Of a DNA stretch of 64,000 nt, positions 49,328 through 57,934 are shown piece after piece. Source of the DNA: Cupriavidus campinensis (lineage in GTDB: Bacteria > Pseudomonadota > Gammaproteobacteria > Burkholderiales > Burkholderiaceae); contig NZ_CAJPVH010000014.1 in the NCBI RefSeq assembly GCF_905397395.1, positions 43,143-107,142 of the forward strand. The letters run 5' to 3'. The position numbers and the translations under genes were made by a program. How positions within the stretch are numbered: position 1 is the first letter of the stretch; each line of letters opens with the position of its first letter. The notes under the pieces were generated by a model that was given only the letters and a program-made list of their open reading frames with translations, made no database searches and had not been told where the DNA came from.

Positions 49328-51625
49328 ATGCGATTGCTTTCGACGCTGGCCCTGGCGGCCAGTCTGGTTTGTACGCCGGCGCTGGCCGGTCCCGCTCCGG
49401 CCGCCGCCGGCGACAAGAACGCGTTCATCGCCGACCTGATCGGCAAGATGACCCTGGAGGAGAAGATCGGCCAGCTGCGGCTCATCAGCATCGGCCAGGA
49501 CATGCCGCAGCCGCAGTTGATCAAGGAAATCGCCGCCGGCCGCGTGGGCGGCACCTTCAACTCGGTGACCCGGGCCGACAACCGCCCGCTCCAGGACGCC
49601 GCCGCGCAGCAGAGCCGCCTGAAGATTCCCATTTTCTTCGCCTATGACGTGGTGCACGGCCATCGCACCGTGTTCCCGATCAGCCTCGGCCTGGCGTCGA
49701 GCTGGGACATGGCCGTGGTCGAGCAGGCCGCGCGCATCTCCGGCAAGGAAGCCAGCGCCGACGGCCTGGACGCCACCTTCGCGCCGATGGTCGATATCTC
49801 GCGCGATCCGCGCTGGGGGCGCACCTCCGAGGGCTTTGGCGAGGACCCGCACCTCGTCTCGCAGTGCGCGCGCGCCAGCGTGCGTGGCTTCCAGGGCGCC
49901 TCGCCGGCCAACCCGGACAGCGTGATGGCCTTCGTCAAGCACTTCGCCCTGTACGGCGCCGTGGAAGGCGGGCGCGACTACAACACCGTGGACATGAGCC
50001 CGCAGCGCATGTACCAGGACTACCTGCCGCCCTACCGCGCCGGACTGGATGCGGGGGCCGGCGGGGTGATGATCGCGCTGAACTCGGTGAACGGCGTGCC
50101 GGCCACATCGAACAAATGGCTGCTGCGCGACCTGCTCCGCAAGGAATGGGGCTTCAAGGGCGTGACGGTGAGCGACCACGGCGCCATCGACGAGCTGCTG
50201 CGCCACGGTGTGGCCGACAACGGCCGCCAGGCCGCCCGCCTCGCCATCGAGGCCGGTGTGGACATGAGCATGGCCGATTCGCGCTACCTGGAGCAGTTGC
50301 CGGATCTTGTGAAGTCGGGCGAGGTGCCGGTGCGGCTGATCGACGAGGCCGTGCGCGAGGTGCTGGGCGCCAAGTACGACATGGGCCTGTTCCAGGACCC
50401 GTATCGCCGCATCGGCACGGCGGCGCAGGACCCGGCCGATGTGAACGCCGAGAGCCGCCTGCACCGCGCCGAGGCCCGCGCCGCGGCGCGCAAGTCGCTC
50501 GTGCTGCTCGAAAATCGCAACCAGACGCTGCCGCTGAAGAAGGGCGGCACCGTGGCGGTGATCGGCCCGCTCGCTGACGCGCCCATCGACATCATGGGCA
50601 GCTGGTCGGCGGCGGGCAAGGCCACCCAGTCCGTGACGCTGCTGCAGGGCATGCGCGATGCGCTGGCCGGACGCGGCCAGGTGCGGTACGCGCGCGGCGC
50701 CAACATGACCGACGACGAACGCGTGGTCGGCTACCTGAACTTCCTGAACTGGGATAACCCCGAGGTGGTGCAGGACAAGCGCTCCCCCGGCGAGATGATT
50801 GCCGAGGCCGTGGAGACCGCGCGACAGGCCGATACCATCGTGGTAGCCGTGGGCGAGTCGCGCGGGATGTCGCACGAAGCCTCCAGCCGCACCACGCTGT
50901 CCCTGCCGGGCAGCCAGCAGACGCTGCTGCGGGCGCTGCGCACCACCGGCAAGCCGCTGGTGGTGGTGTTGATGAACGGCCGCCCGCTGACCATCAACTG
51001 GGAACGCGACAACGCCGACGCGCTGCTGGAAGCCTGGTACCCGGGCACCGAGGGCGGCCACGCCATCGCCGACGTGCTGTTTGGCGACGAAAACCCGTCC
51101 GGCAAGCTGCCGATCTCATTCCCGCGCTCGCTCGGCCAGATTCCCACGTATTACAACCACCTGCGCATTGGCCGGCCGTTCACGCCGGGCAAGCCGCCGA
51201 ACTACACCTCCCAGTACTTCGAGGAGGAGTCCGGCCCGCTGTATCCGTTCGGCTATGGCCTGAGCTACACCACGTTCAGCCTGTCCGACGTGGCGCTCTC
51301 GGGCCAGACGCTGCCGCGCAACGGCCAGATCACCGCCAGCGTGACCGTGAAGAACACCGGCACGCGGGAGGGCGAAACCGTGGTGCAGCTCTATATCCAG
51401 GACGTGACCGCCTCGGTGGTGCGGCCGGTGAAGGAGCTGAAGGACTTCCGCAAGGTGATGCTCAAGCCGGGCGAGTCCCGCGTGGTGAGCTTCCCGATCG
51501 GCGAGGACAAGCTGCGCTTCTACAACGGCAAGCTGGAGTACGTGGCCGAGCCAGGCGACTTCAACGTGCAGGTCGGCCTGGATTCGGCCTCGGTGCGGCA
51601 GCAGCGGTTCACGCTGCAACCGTAG
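49328..51625 (+). CDS. bglX: Periplasmic beta-glucosidase, glycoside hydrolase family 3
   Basis: 765 residues with a signal peptide (LLSTLALAASLVCTPALAGP). Domain order: the GH3 (beta/alpha)8 barrel with the nucleophile Asp283 in KGVTVSDHGAIDELLRHG, then the alpha/beta sandwich (VAVIGPLADAPIDIMGSWSA, VVAVGESRGMSHEASSRTTL), then a C-terminal fibronectin-like domain (ITASVTVKNTGTREGETVVQ). FAYDVVHGHRTVFPISLGLA matches E. coli BglX. It hydrolyses beta-linked glucosides in the periplasm, possibly osmoregulated periplasmic glucans, given that an OpgG/D gene is divergent next door. The start at 49328 has GGGGAAGA upstream. Confidence 0.95.
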   Translation: MRLLSTLALAASLVCTPALAGPAPAAAGDKNAFIADLIGKMTLEEKIGQLRLISIGQDMPQPQLIKEIAAGRVGGTFNSVTRADNRPLQDAAAQQSRLKIPIFFAYDVVHGHRTVFPISLGLASSWDMAVVEQAARISGKEASADGLDATFAPMVDISRDPRWGRTSEGFGEDPHLVSQCARASVRGFQGASPANPDSVMAFVKHFALYGAVEGGRDYNTVDMSPQRMYQDYLPPYRAGLDAGAGGVMIALNSVNGVPATSNKWLLRDLLRKEWGFKGVTVSDHGAIDELLRHGVADNGRQAARLAIEAGVDMSMADSRYLEQLPDLVKSGEVPVRLIDEAVREVLGAKYDMGLFQDPYRRIGTAAQDPADVNAESRLHRAEARAAARKSLVLLENRNQTLPLKKGGTVAVIGPLADAPIDIMGSWSAAGKATQSVTLLQGMRDALAGRGQVRYARGANMTDDERVVGYLNFLNWDNPEVVQDKRSPGEMIAEAVETARQADTIVVAVGESRGMSHEASSRTTLSLPGSQQTLLRALRTTGKPLVVVLMNGRPLTINWERDNADALLEAWYPGTEGGHAIADVLFGDENPSGKLPISFPRSLGQIPTYYNHLRIGRPFTPGKPPNYTSQYFEEESGPLYPFGYGLSYTTFSLSDVALSGQTLPRNGQITASVTVKNTGTREGETVVQLYIQDVTASVVRPVKELKDFRKVMLKPGESRVVSFPIGEDKLRFYNGKLEYVAEPGDFNVQVGLDSASVRQQRFTLQP

Positions 51626-51640
51626 ATGACTGCCAGGGGG

Positions 51641-51874
51641 TCAGCGGTTGCCGTCGAGCAGTTCGTTCAGCAGATCGTCGAAGCCGGCCTGTGCGTCTTC
51701 GAGCGCCTGGAGCGCGGCGTCGAAGGTCTGGAGCGCCATCTTCGACGGCTTGCCGCTGCCCTGCGGCGGATACTGGCTCTGCAATGCGGCAAACGCCACC
51801 TGCACCTGGCGCGTGGCGTTGACCACGCGCTCCATCGCCTCGGCTTCTTCCGCGCGCTTCTGTTCGTCGTTCAT
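51641..51874 (-). CDS. Small conserved-looking helical protein of unknown function
   Basis: 77 residues from the ATG at 51874, preceded by GAGGAAC. It is charged and helical: NDEQKRAEEAEAMERVVNAT, RQVQVAFAALQSQYPPQGSG, and DAALQALEDAQAGFDDLLNE. No motif was recognised. It converges on bglX with a 15-base gap and is followed on the other strand by a hydrolase gene. Codon use is like that of its neighbours, which supports a real gene. Its role is unknown. Confidence 0.6.
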   Translation of the reverse strand: MNDEQKRAEEAEAMERVVNATRQVQVAFAALQSQYPPQGSGKPSKMALQTFDAALQALEDAQAGFDDLLNELLDGNR

Positions 51875-52006
51875 GCAAGGGTTCCTCAATGTTTGTGAGG
51901 CGTATCGTACAAGAACTCGGCAGCGCCTCTGGCGGTCGAACCCCCTCATCCATCAAAATCAGGTAGGTTCATCGCCACCCGCCGCCCTGCCCCGCCCCCA
52001 TCCTCC

Positions 52007-52933
52007 ATGCCTGACCTTGACGCCCCCCGCTTCACCACGCTGCTCCGCCGCTCGTTCGCCGCCTCGCTGCTGACTGCCGGTGGCTTTGTCTGCTACTGGA
52101 CCTACCTGGCCGTGAACCAGGAAAAGCTGCTGTTCGATGCACGCCGGCGCCCGCCGCGCGACCTGCCGGAGGGCATCGTCGCCTATTCCCACACCGTGCC
52201 GGGCGGCCTGTTCCGGGGCTACGTCTACCACGCGGACCACGAGGGCGTGCGGGACCTGCTGTTCTACCTGCCGGGCCGGGGCGAGGACGTGCTGGAAACC
52301 CTGCAATACGTGAAGTGGCTGGCGCCGGGCATGGGCTTCGCCACATTCGACTATCGCGGCCTGGGCCATTCGGACGGCATGCCCTCCGAGGCCGCCGCCG
52401 TGGCCGATGCCAGCCAGTTCCTGCTCCATATCCGCCGCGCCTTTCCCGGCGTGCGCGTGCACGTGGTGGGGCGCTCGCTCGGTACCGGGGTGGCCATCCA
52501 GCTGGCCGATCTCCAGGATTTCGAGAGCCTGCAACTGATCACCCCCTACGACTCGCTGCTGGAAATCGTGCGCAAGCGCTTCCCGCTGGTGCCGCTGCGC
52601 CAGCTGATGCGCCACCATTTCGACTCGATTTCGCACTGCAAGAAGGTCGTGCAGAGCACCAAGGTGCTGCTGGCCGAGACGGACGACGTGGTCCCGCACG
52701 AGTGCTCGGAACGGCTGATGGCGGCCTGGCCGGGGCCGGTTTCGCTCCAGACCATTCCCGGCGTGGACCACTTCACCATCGTCGAACGGCCCGAGACCTG
52801 GCAGGCCCTGTGCGACTTTGCCCAACAAGTGCCGCATCATCCACCCGAACGGATCGCGGTCCATGGGGAGAAGACACCACCCACCGATCATTCGGATACC
52901 GGAGTGGCGTTGCCGCTACCTGCAGCACGGTAG
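52007..52933 (+). CDS. Membrane-anchored alpha/beta-hydrolase
   Basis: 308 residues. An N-terminal helix (SFAASLLTAGGFVCYWTYLA) anchors it. The hydrolase fold has DLLFYLPGRGEDVLETLQYV, FATFDYRGLGHSDGMPSEAA and the nucleophile elbow VHVVGRSLGTGVAIQLA with GRSLG. The acid is probably the Asp in LAETDDVVPHECSERL and the base the His in TIPGVDHFTIVERPE. It resembles the FrsA/YfhR-like serine hydrolases with unassigned substrates. Its last codons overlap the promoter region of the following penicillin-binding-protein gene, which starts 10 bases on. Confidence 0.87.
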   Translation: MPDLDAPRFTTLLRRSFAASLLTAGGFVCYWTYLAVNQEKLLFDARRRPPRDLPEGIVAYSHTVPGGLFRGYVYHADHEGVRDLLFYLPGRGEDVLETLQYVKWLAPGMGFATFDYRGLGHSDGMPSEAAAVADASQFLLHIRRAFPGVRVHVVGRSLGTGVAIQLADLQDFESLQLITPYDSLLEIVRKRFPLVPLRQLMRHHFDSISHCKKVVQSTKVLLAETDDVVPHECSERLMAAWPGPVSLQTIPGVDHFTIVERPETWQALCDFAQQVPHHPPERIAVHGEKTPPTDHSDTGVALPLPAAR

Positions 52934-52936
52934 AAT
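52931..52936 (+). promoter_or_regulatory. Putative -10 element of the class A PBP gene
   Basis: TAGAAT ends 7 bases before the ATG at 52944 and overlaps the stop codon of the hydrolase gene. A TTGCCG at 52910-52915 lies 15 bases upstream. If used, the mRNA would be almost leaderless. Confidence 0.35.
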
Positions 52937-52943
52937 GCGCGCC

Positions 52944-55037
52944 ATGAAAAGATTTGCAGTCAAGGCTGCCGGCGTCACCGCGGCGCTGGCAGCGAGCGGC
53001 GTGTTGCTCGCCGGTTTTGCCGCGGTACTCAGCCTGCGCCAGCTCCCCGATGTCGATGCACTGCGCGACTATCGCCCCGACGTGCCGCTGCGCATCTACA
53101 CCAGCGACGACGTGCTGATTGGCGAGTTCGGCACCGAGCACCGCGAGTTCATCCCGATCGAGCGCATGCCACAACGCATGTCCAATGCGCTGCTGGCCGC
53201 CGAGGACGACCAGTTCTTCCACCACGTGGGCGTGGACGTACCGGGCCTGTTCCGCGCCGCGCTGGCCAATCTGGGCGAAGGCTACGCGCAGGGCGCCTCC
53301 ACCATCACCATGCAGGTGGCGCGCAATTTCTACCTCTCGCGCGAGAAAACGCTCTCCCGCAAGTGGTACGAGATCCTGCTGGCGTGGCAGATCGACCGCA
53401 CGCTGCCCAAGGCGCGCATCCTCGAGCTGTATATGAACCAGGTCTACCTGGGCGAGCACGCCTACGGCTTCGGCAGTGCCGCACAGACCTACTTCGGCAA
53501 GCCGCTCGCGGCGCTGTCCCTGGCGGAGTCCGCGATGCTGGCCGGGCTGCCCAAGGCGCCCTCCACGATGAATCCGGTGGTCAACTTCCCGCGCGCCAAG
53601 CGGCGGCAGGAGTACGTGCTGGGCCGCATGCTGGCGCTCGGCATGATCCATCAGGACGAATACCGCGAGGCGCGCGCCGCCCGGCTGGTGGTGAGCAACG
53701 CCGGCAATGGCCGCTTCGCGGGCCATGCCGAGTACGTGGCCGAACTCGCCCGGCAACTGGCACATGACCGCTTTGGCGACGACGCCTATACGCGCGGGCT
53801 GAACGTGTACACCACGGTGTCGTCGATGCGGCAGACACTGGCCTACGACGCCGTGCAGGCCGGCCTGGAACGCTATGGCAAGCGCCACGGCGCCAAGCCT
53901 GCCGACGCCCCGAACGCAGGCCTGCCCCAGGCCGCGCTGGTCTCGCTGGACAGCCGCACCGGCGCCATCGAGGCCATGATCGGCGGCGCGGACTTCGCCA
54001 CCAATCGCTTCAACCATGCCACGCAGGCCCAGCGCCAGCCCGGCTCGACGTTCAAGCCCTTTATCTATTCGGCGGCGCTGGAGCGCGGCATCTCGCCGGG
54101 CACGCTGATCAACGACGCGCCGCTGGACAACCCGCGCTGGCAGCCCTCGAACGACGACAACCGCTTCGTTGGCCCGATCACGGTGCGCCAGGCGCTGGCC
54201 GAGTCGCGCAACCTCCCGGCCATCCGCACCTTGCAGGCCGTGGGCGTGCCGTACGCCATCGAGCATGCCGGCAAGTTCGGCTTCGCCACCAAGCGGCTGC
54301 CGCCCTACCTGCCGCTGGCGCTGGGTACCGGCAGCACCTCCCCGCTGCGGCTGGCCGCCGCCTATGGCGTATTTGCCAACCATGGCCACCGCGTGGAGCC
54401 GTATCTGATCGACAGGATCACCGACGGCGAAGGCAACGTGCTGTTCACCGCGGGCACGGGCGATGGCGGCACGGAACCGCCGCAGGTGATTTCCGCGCGC
54501 AACGCCTTCGTGATGGACAGCCTGCTGCAAAGCGTGGTGGATGCCGGCACCGGCAACGGGGTGCGGCGCTACCTGCGGCGCGGCGACATCGCCGGCAAGA
54601 CCGGCACGACCAACGATGCCGTGGACGGCTGGTTCGCCGGCTATGCGGCCGACGTGGTCACGGTGACGTGGATGGGCTTCGACGACAACCACAGCCTGGG
54701 CCGGCACGAATTCGGCGCCACCACGGCGCTGCCGATCTGGGCCGCCTATATGGAAGGCCGGCTGGCCGGCGTGCCCGAGACCGCGTTCCCGCCGCCAGCC
54801 GACCTCGCCAAGTTCAACGGCGACTGGGCCTATGCCGAGAATGCCGATGGTGCACACGGCATCGCCGCGCTGGGCTTCCCGCCCCCGCCGGCGGTGGCGG
54901 ACCTGCCTGCCGACGCCGGTGTGCCCGTTAGTCCGGGGCCGGCCGGCCCCACGCCCGCCGCGACCCACGCGACCAACGCGACCAACGCGCCACCCTCTGG
55001 CCCGGCCAGCCCGGCCAGCCCGCCCGCCCCGCTCTGA
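52944..55037 (+). CDS. Class A penicillin-binding protein (PBP1A type)
   Basis: 697 residues. One N-terminal membrane helix (AAGVTAALAASGVLLAGFAAV) leads to the GT51 glycosyltransferase: LLAAEDDQFFHHVGVDVPGL with the catalytic Glu87, then QGASTITMQVARNFYLSREK and the KARILELYMNQVYLGEHAYG region. The transpeptidase follows with Ser368 and Lys371 in QPGSTFKPFIY, the SRN motif in ALAESRNLPAIRTL and the KTGTT motif in DIAGKTGTTNDAVDGWFAG. It polymerises and cross-links peptidoglycan in the periplasm. It is shorter than many PBP1A proteins (about 780-850) and ends in a Pro/Ala/Thr-rich tail with short repeats (HATNATNAP, PASPASPP). It is a probable second PBP1A copy. Confidence 0.93.
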   Translation: MKRFAVKAAGVTAALAASGVLLAGFAAVLSLRQLPDVDALRDYRPDVPLRIYTSDDVLIGEFGTEHREFIPIERMPQRMSNALLAAEDDQFFHHVGVDVPGLFRAALANLGEGYAQGASTITMQVARNFYLSREKTLSRKWYEILLAWQIDRTLPKARILELYMNQVYLGEHAYGFGSAAQTYFGKPLAALSLAESAMLAGLPKAPSTMNPVVNFPRAKRRQEYVLGRMLALGMIHQDEYREARAARLVVSNAGNGRFAGHAEYVAELARQLAHDRFGDDAYTRGLNVYTTVSSMRQTLAYDAVQAGLERYGKRHGAKPADAPNAGLPQAALVSLDSRTGAIEAMIGGADFATNRFNHATQAQRQPGSTFKPFIYSAALERGISPGTLINDAPLDNPRWQPSNDDNRFVGPITVRQALAESRNLPAIRTLQAVGVPYAIEHAGKFGFATKRLPPYLPLALGTGSTSPLRLAAAYGVFANHGHRVEPYLIDRITDGEGNVLFTAGTGDGGTEPPQVISARNAFVMDSLLQSVVDAGTGNGVRRYLRRGDIAGKTGTTNDAVDGWFAGYAADVVTVTWMGFDDNHSLGRHEFGATTALPIWAAYMEGRLAGVPETAFPPPADLAKFNGDWAYAENADGAHGIAALGFPPPPAVADLPADAGVPVSPGPAGPTPAATHATNATNAPPSGPASPASPPAPL

Positions 55038-55058
55038 CCCGCCGACCCCTACCCTCCC

Positions 55059-56327
55059 ATGCCCGTTGAACATGCTTCGATGATCTGGACGGTGGCCGCG
55101 GCGGCCACCGCCGGCGTGCTGCTGCGCCCGTTCCGCCTGCCCGAGGCGTTCTGGGCCATGGCGGGTGCGCTGCTGCTCTGCGTGGCGGGCCTGCTGCCCT
55201 GGCGCGAGGCGCTGGCCGCCGTGGCGCGCGGCAACGACGTCTACCTGTTCCTGGCCGGGATGATGCTGATCTCGGAACTGGCCCGCAAGACCGGCCTGTT
55301 CGACCATGTGGCCGCGCTGGCCGTACGCGGCGCGCGGGGCTCGGCGCGCCGGCTGTTCGTGTTGGTCTACGGCTTCGGCACGGCTGTCACCGTCTTCATG
55401 TCCAACGACGCCACCGCCGTGGTGCTGACGCCGGCGGTGCTGGCGGCCACGCGCGCCGCGCGGGTCAAGCATCCGCTGCCCCACCTCTACGCCTGCGCGT
55501 TCATCGCCAACGCGGCGAGCTTCGTCCTGCCGATCTCGAATCCGGCCAATCTGGTGCTGTTCGGCGAACGCATGCCGCCGCTGGCGGGCTGGCTGGCGCG
55601 CTTCACGCTGCCGTCCGTAGTCGCCATCGTCATGACCTTCGCGGTCCTGTACTGGACGCAGCGCCATGCGCTGGCCGAACGCATCGAGCCGGAGGTGCCC
55701 GTACCGCCGCTGACGCCGCAGGCGTGGCTAACCACGCTCGGCATCGTCGGCACCGGCGTGGCGCTGCTGGTGGCCTCGCTGCGCGGCCAGGACCTGGGCT
55801 GGCCGAGTTGCATCGGCGGGCTGGCCACGCTGGCCGCCGTCTGCGCCACGCGGCCCCGCCTGCTGGCGCCGGCGCTCAAGGAAGTCTCCTGGGGTGTGCT
55901 GCCGCTGGTGGCGGGGCTGTTCGTGCTGGTGGCGGGCCTCGAGCGCACCGGGCTGGTCGATACGCTGGCGCACTGGGTGCGCGATCTTTCCGCGATGTCC
56001 GCGCAGGGTGGCCCGGCCGGCCTGCTCGGCGCCGGGCTGGCCGGGGTGGTGGTGGGCGTGGTCAGCAATATCGTGAACAACCTGCCGGCGGGGCTGCTGT
56101 CGGCCTCGGCGCTGGCGGCTGGCCACGCCTCGGACACCGTGACGGCCGCCGTGCTGATCGGCGTGGACCTGGGCCCCAATCTCTCCGTCACCGGCTCGCT
56201 GGCCACGCTGCTGTGGCTGACCGCGCTGCGGCGCGAGGGCCATGCCGTGGGCGCCGGCACGTTCCTGAAGACCGGCGCGCTGGTCATGCCGCTGGCGCTG
56301 CTGCCGGCACTGGCCGTGCTGCGCTAG
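55059..56327 (+). CDS. ArsB/NhaD-like anion permease
   Basis: 422 residues with 11-12 membrane helices. It has the arsenical pump signature of the ion-transporter superfamily: NDVYLFLAGMMLISELARKT, TAVTVFMSNDATAVVLTPAV and, repeated in the second half, VVSNIVNNLPAGLLSASALA with VTAAVLIGVDLGPNLSVTGS. These match ArsB. ArsB exports arsenite and antimonite. No arsR (metal type), arsC or acr3 genes lie beside it, so the substrate could be another anion. It follows the PBP1A gene by 21 bases on the same strand, with its own start codon lacking a strong ribosome-binding site. Confidence 0.85.
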   Translation: MPVEHASMIWTVAAAATAGVLLRPFRLPEAFWAMAGALLLCVAGLLPWREALAAVARGNDVYLFLAGMMLISELARKTGLFDHVAALAVRGARGSARRLFVLVYGFGTAVTVFMSNDATAVVLTPAVLAATRAARVKHPLPHLYACAFIANAASFVLPISNPANLVLFGERMPPLAGWLARFTLPSVVAIVMTFAVLYWTQRHALAERIEPEVPVPPLTPQAWLTTLGIVGTGVALLVASLRGQDLGWPSCIGGLATLAAVCATRPRLLAPALKEVSWGVLPLVAGLFVLVAGLERTGLVDTLAHWVRDLSAMSAQGGPAGLLGAGLAGVVVGVVSNIVNNLPAGLLSASALAAGHASDTVTAAVLIGVDLGPNLSVTGSLATLLWLTALRREGHAVGAGTFLKTGALVMPLALLPALAVLR

Positions 56328-56354
56328 CCGGTTTGGCGGCGCAGGCGGGGCCGG

Positions 56355-56383
56355 TTGTGGCGCCCTGCCATCTGCCATATAGT
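56355..56383 (+). promoter_or_regulatory. Promoter of folE
   Basis: TTGTGG (56355-56360) and TATAGT (56378-56383) are 17 bases apart. Transcription would begin near 56390, just before a 12-bp tandem repeat that makes up the whole leader. Confidence 0.6.
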
Positions 56384-56393
56384 GAGGCACCGC

Positions 56394-56426
56394 GCACCAC
56401 TGCCCGCACCACTGCCAGCACCACTC
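56394..56426 (+). repeat. 12-bp tandem repeat forming the folE leader
   Basis: GCACCACTGCCC (56394-56405), GCACCACTGCCA (56406-56417) and GCACCACTC (56418-56426) run directly into the folE ATG. No Shine-Dalgarno sequence is left in the leader. Confidence 0.85.
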
Positions 56427-57152
56427 ATGCCACATAAGGATCATCCCGGGGAATCCCACCCCGCTCCCGCCGCCACCCCAGTCTCGGACCGCATCCGCGG
56501 GCGCCTGCAAGCCGCCGGCGAGCGGTTCCATGCCAACGACAACATCGCCCGTTTCATCGAGCACGGCGAGCTGGAGGCGTTGCAGGCCGAAGTCCAGGCG
56601 CGCATGGAAGAGGTGCTGCGCACGCTCGTCATCGACGTGGACCAGGACCACAACACGCGCGAAACCGCGCGCCGGGTGGCCAAGATGTACCTGAAGGAGA
56701 TTTTCGCGGGCCGCTACGCCAAGGCGCCGGAGGTCACCGAGTTCCCCAACGTCGAGCAGCTCAATGAACTGATGATCGTGGGCCCGATCCGCGTGCGCAG
56801 CGCGTGCTCGCACCACCTGTGCCCGATCATCGGCAGTCTCTGGGTCGGCGTGATGCCGAACCGCCATTCCAACCTGATCGGCCTGTCCAAGTACGCGCGC
56901 ATGGCCGAATGGATCATGTGCCGTCCGCAGATCCAGGAGGAAGCGGTGGCCCAGATCGCCGACCTGCTCCAGGAGAAGATGAACCCTGACGGGCTGGCCA
57001 TCGTCATGGAGGCCGAGCACTTCTGCATGCACTGGCGCGGCGTGCGCGACACCGACGCCAAGATGACCAACAGCGTCATGCGCGGCTCGTTCCTCAAGGA
57101 CGACAAGCTGCGCCGTGAATTCCTGACGCTGCTCAACCTGAATCGCCGCTGA
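56427..57152 (+). CDS. folE: GTP cyclohydrolase I
   Basis: 241 residues. It converts GTP to dihydroneopterin triphosphate, the first step to folate and tetrahydrobiopterin-type pterins. The zinc ligands are in RSACSHHLCPIIGSLWVG and in MEAEHFCMHWRGVRDTDAKM; the substrate loop is RHSNLIGLSKYARMAEWIM, with NTRETARRVAKMYLKEIFAG earlier. It is longer than E. coli FolE through a polar N-terminal extension (about 30 residues). The gene has a good promoter but no ribosome-binding site: the leader is a tandem repeat abutting the ATG. A BLUF photoreceptor gene starts 10 bases after its stop and is likely co-transcribed. Confidence 0.96.
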   Translation: MPHKDHPGESHPAPAATPVSDRIRGRLQAAGERFHANDNIARFIEHGELEALQAEVQARMEEVLRTLVIDVDQDHNTRETARRVAKMYLKEIFAGRYAKAPEVTEFPNVEQLNELMIVGPIRVRSACSHHLCPIIGSLWVGVMPNRHSNLIGLSKYARMAEWIMCRPQIQEEAVAQIADLLQEKMNPDGLAIVMEAEHFCMHWRGVRDTDAKMTNSVMRGSFLKDDKLRREFLTLLNLNRR

Positions 57153-57162
57153 GGATTTGCCG

Positions 57163-57612
57163 ATGCTAGTTCGCCTGATCTACGCCAGCCGCGCCAGCGC
57201 GCCGATGGAACCGGCCATGCTGGACGATATTCTCGAAACCAGCCTCGCGCAGAACCCGTCCCACGGCATTACCGGCGTGCTCTGCCACGGCAATGGGGTG
57301 TTCCTGCAGGCGCTCGAAGGCGACCGCGAGGCCGTCTCGCGCCTGTACCTCAGCATCGGCCGGGACAAGCGCCACCGCGACGTGGTGCTGCTGCACTACG
57401 AGGAAATCGCCGAACGGGCGTTCGCGGGGTGGTCGATGGGCCGCGTCAACGCGAGCAAGATCAACGCCGCCACGCTGCTGCGCTACTCGGCGAAAGGCGA
57501 ACTGGACCCCTGCCGGATGCCCGGCGCGTCCTCGCTGGCGCTGCTGAAGGAGTTGATCGCGGGCGCTGCCATCGTCGGCCGCGCGCCGGAACGCGGACGG
57601 CACACGCCCTAG
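57163..57612 (+). CDS. BLUF-domain blue-light sensor protein
   Basis: 149 residues. A BLUF domain binds FAD and senses blue light through a hydrogen-bond switch. The key residues are present: Tyr7 in LVRLIYASRA, Asn31 in AQNPSHGITGVLCH, Gln49 in NGVFLQALEGDREAV, and Trp90 with Met92 in FAGWSMGRVN. After the domain come about 45 residues that are partly helical (SLALLKELIAGAAIVG) and no output domain, so it belongs to the short BLUF proteins that act by protein contact. The ribosome-binding site is GAGGA. It lies 10 bases after folE and near an RcsB/RcsC-like pair, discussed in the findings. Confidence 0.93.
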   Translation: MLVRLIYASRASAPMEPAMLDDILETSLAQNPSHGITGVLCHGNGVFLQALEGDREAVSRLYLSIGRDKRHRDVVLLHYEEIAERAFAGWSMGRVNASKINAATLLRYSAKGELDPCRMPGASSLALLKELIAGAAIVGRAPERGRHTP

Positions 57613-57674
57613 CGTCGGTCAGGCCGCTGGCGTTCCGGCGCCCCTGGGTGCCTGATCCCGCACAGTTTGCGCTG

Positions 57675-57926
57675 TCAGACCGAGACCTGGCCGAACAGGC
57701 CGCATTCGAGATCACTCTCGAACTCCTCGACCCACGCGTTGCCGGGGCTGGCGTCATAGACGCTTTCGGCCCCGGTGCGCTGCCTTCGCACGGTGACCTG
57801 CCGGGCCGACGTGCCATTGACGTCTGAGATCTCGAACTCTTGTGATGCAAGACCGACTTGCCGGAACACGGCCTCGACGTCTTGCCGTTCATGGGCGGGA
57901 AACTCGGAGAATGGGCGGTTTGCCAT
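57675..57926 (-). CDS. Small protein of unknown function next to the BLUF gene
   Basis: 83 residues from the ATG at 57926, which has a GGTGAGG ribosome-binding site. Sequence: ANRPFSEFPAHERQDVEAVF, RQVGLASQEFEISDVNGTSA, RQVTVRRQRTGAESVYDASP, then WVEEFESDLECGLFGQ. It has a basic central strand region and an acidic C-terminus. No family was recognised. It converges on the BLUF gene with a 62-base gap and diverges from the RcsB-like gene. Codon use is ordinary for this DNA. A connector role in signalling is speculative. Confidence 0.6.
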   Translation of the reverse strand: MANRPFSEFPAHERQDVEAVFRQVGLASQEFEISDVNGTSARQVTVRRQRTGAESVYDASPGNAWVEEFESDLECGLFGQVSV

Positions 57927-57934
57927 GGCACACC

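Noticed and set aside
52818..52944. Extended N-terminus for the class A PBP
   Set aside because: The added 42 residues are Arg/His-rich and overlap the hydrolase gene. The ATG at 52944 starts directly before the expected membrane helix.
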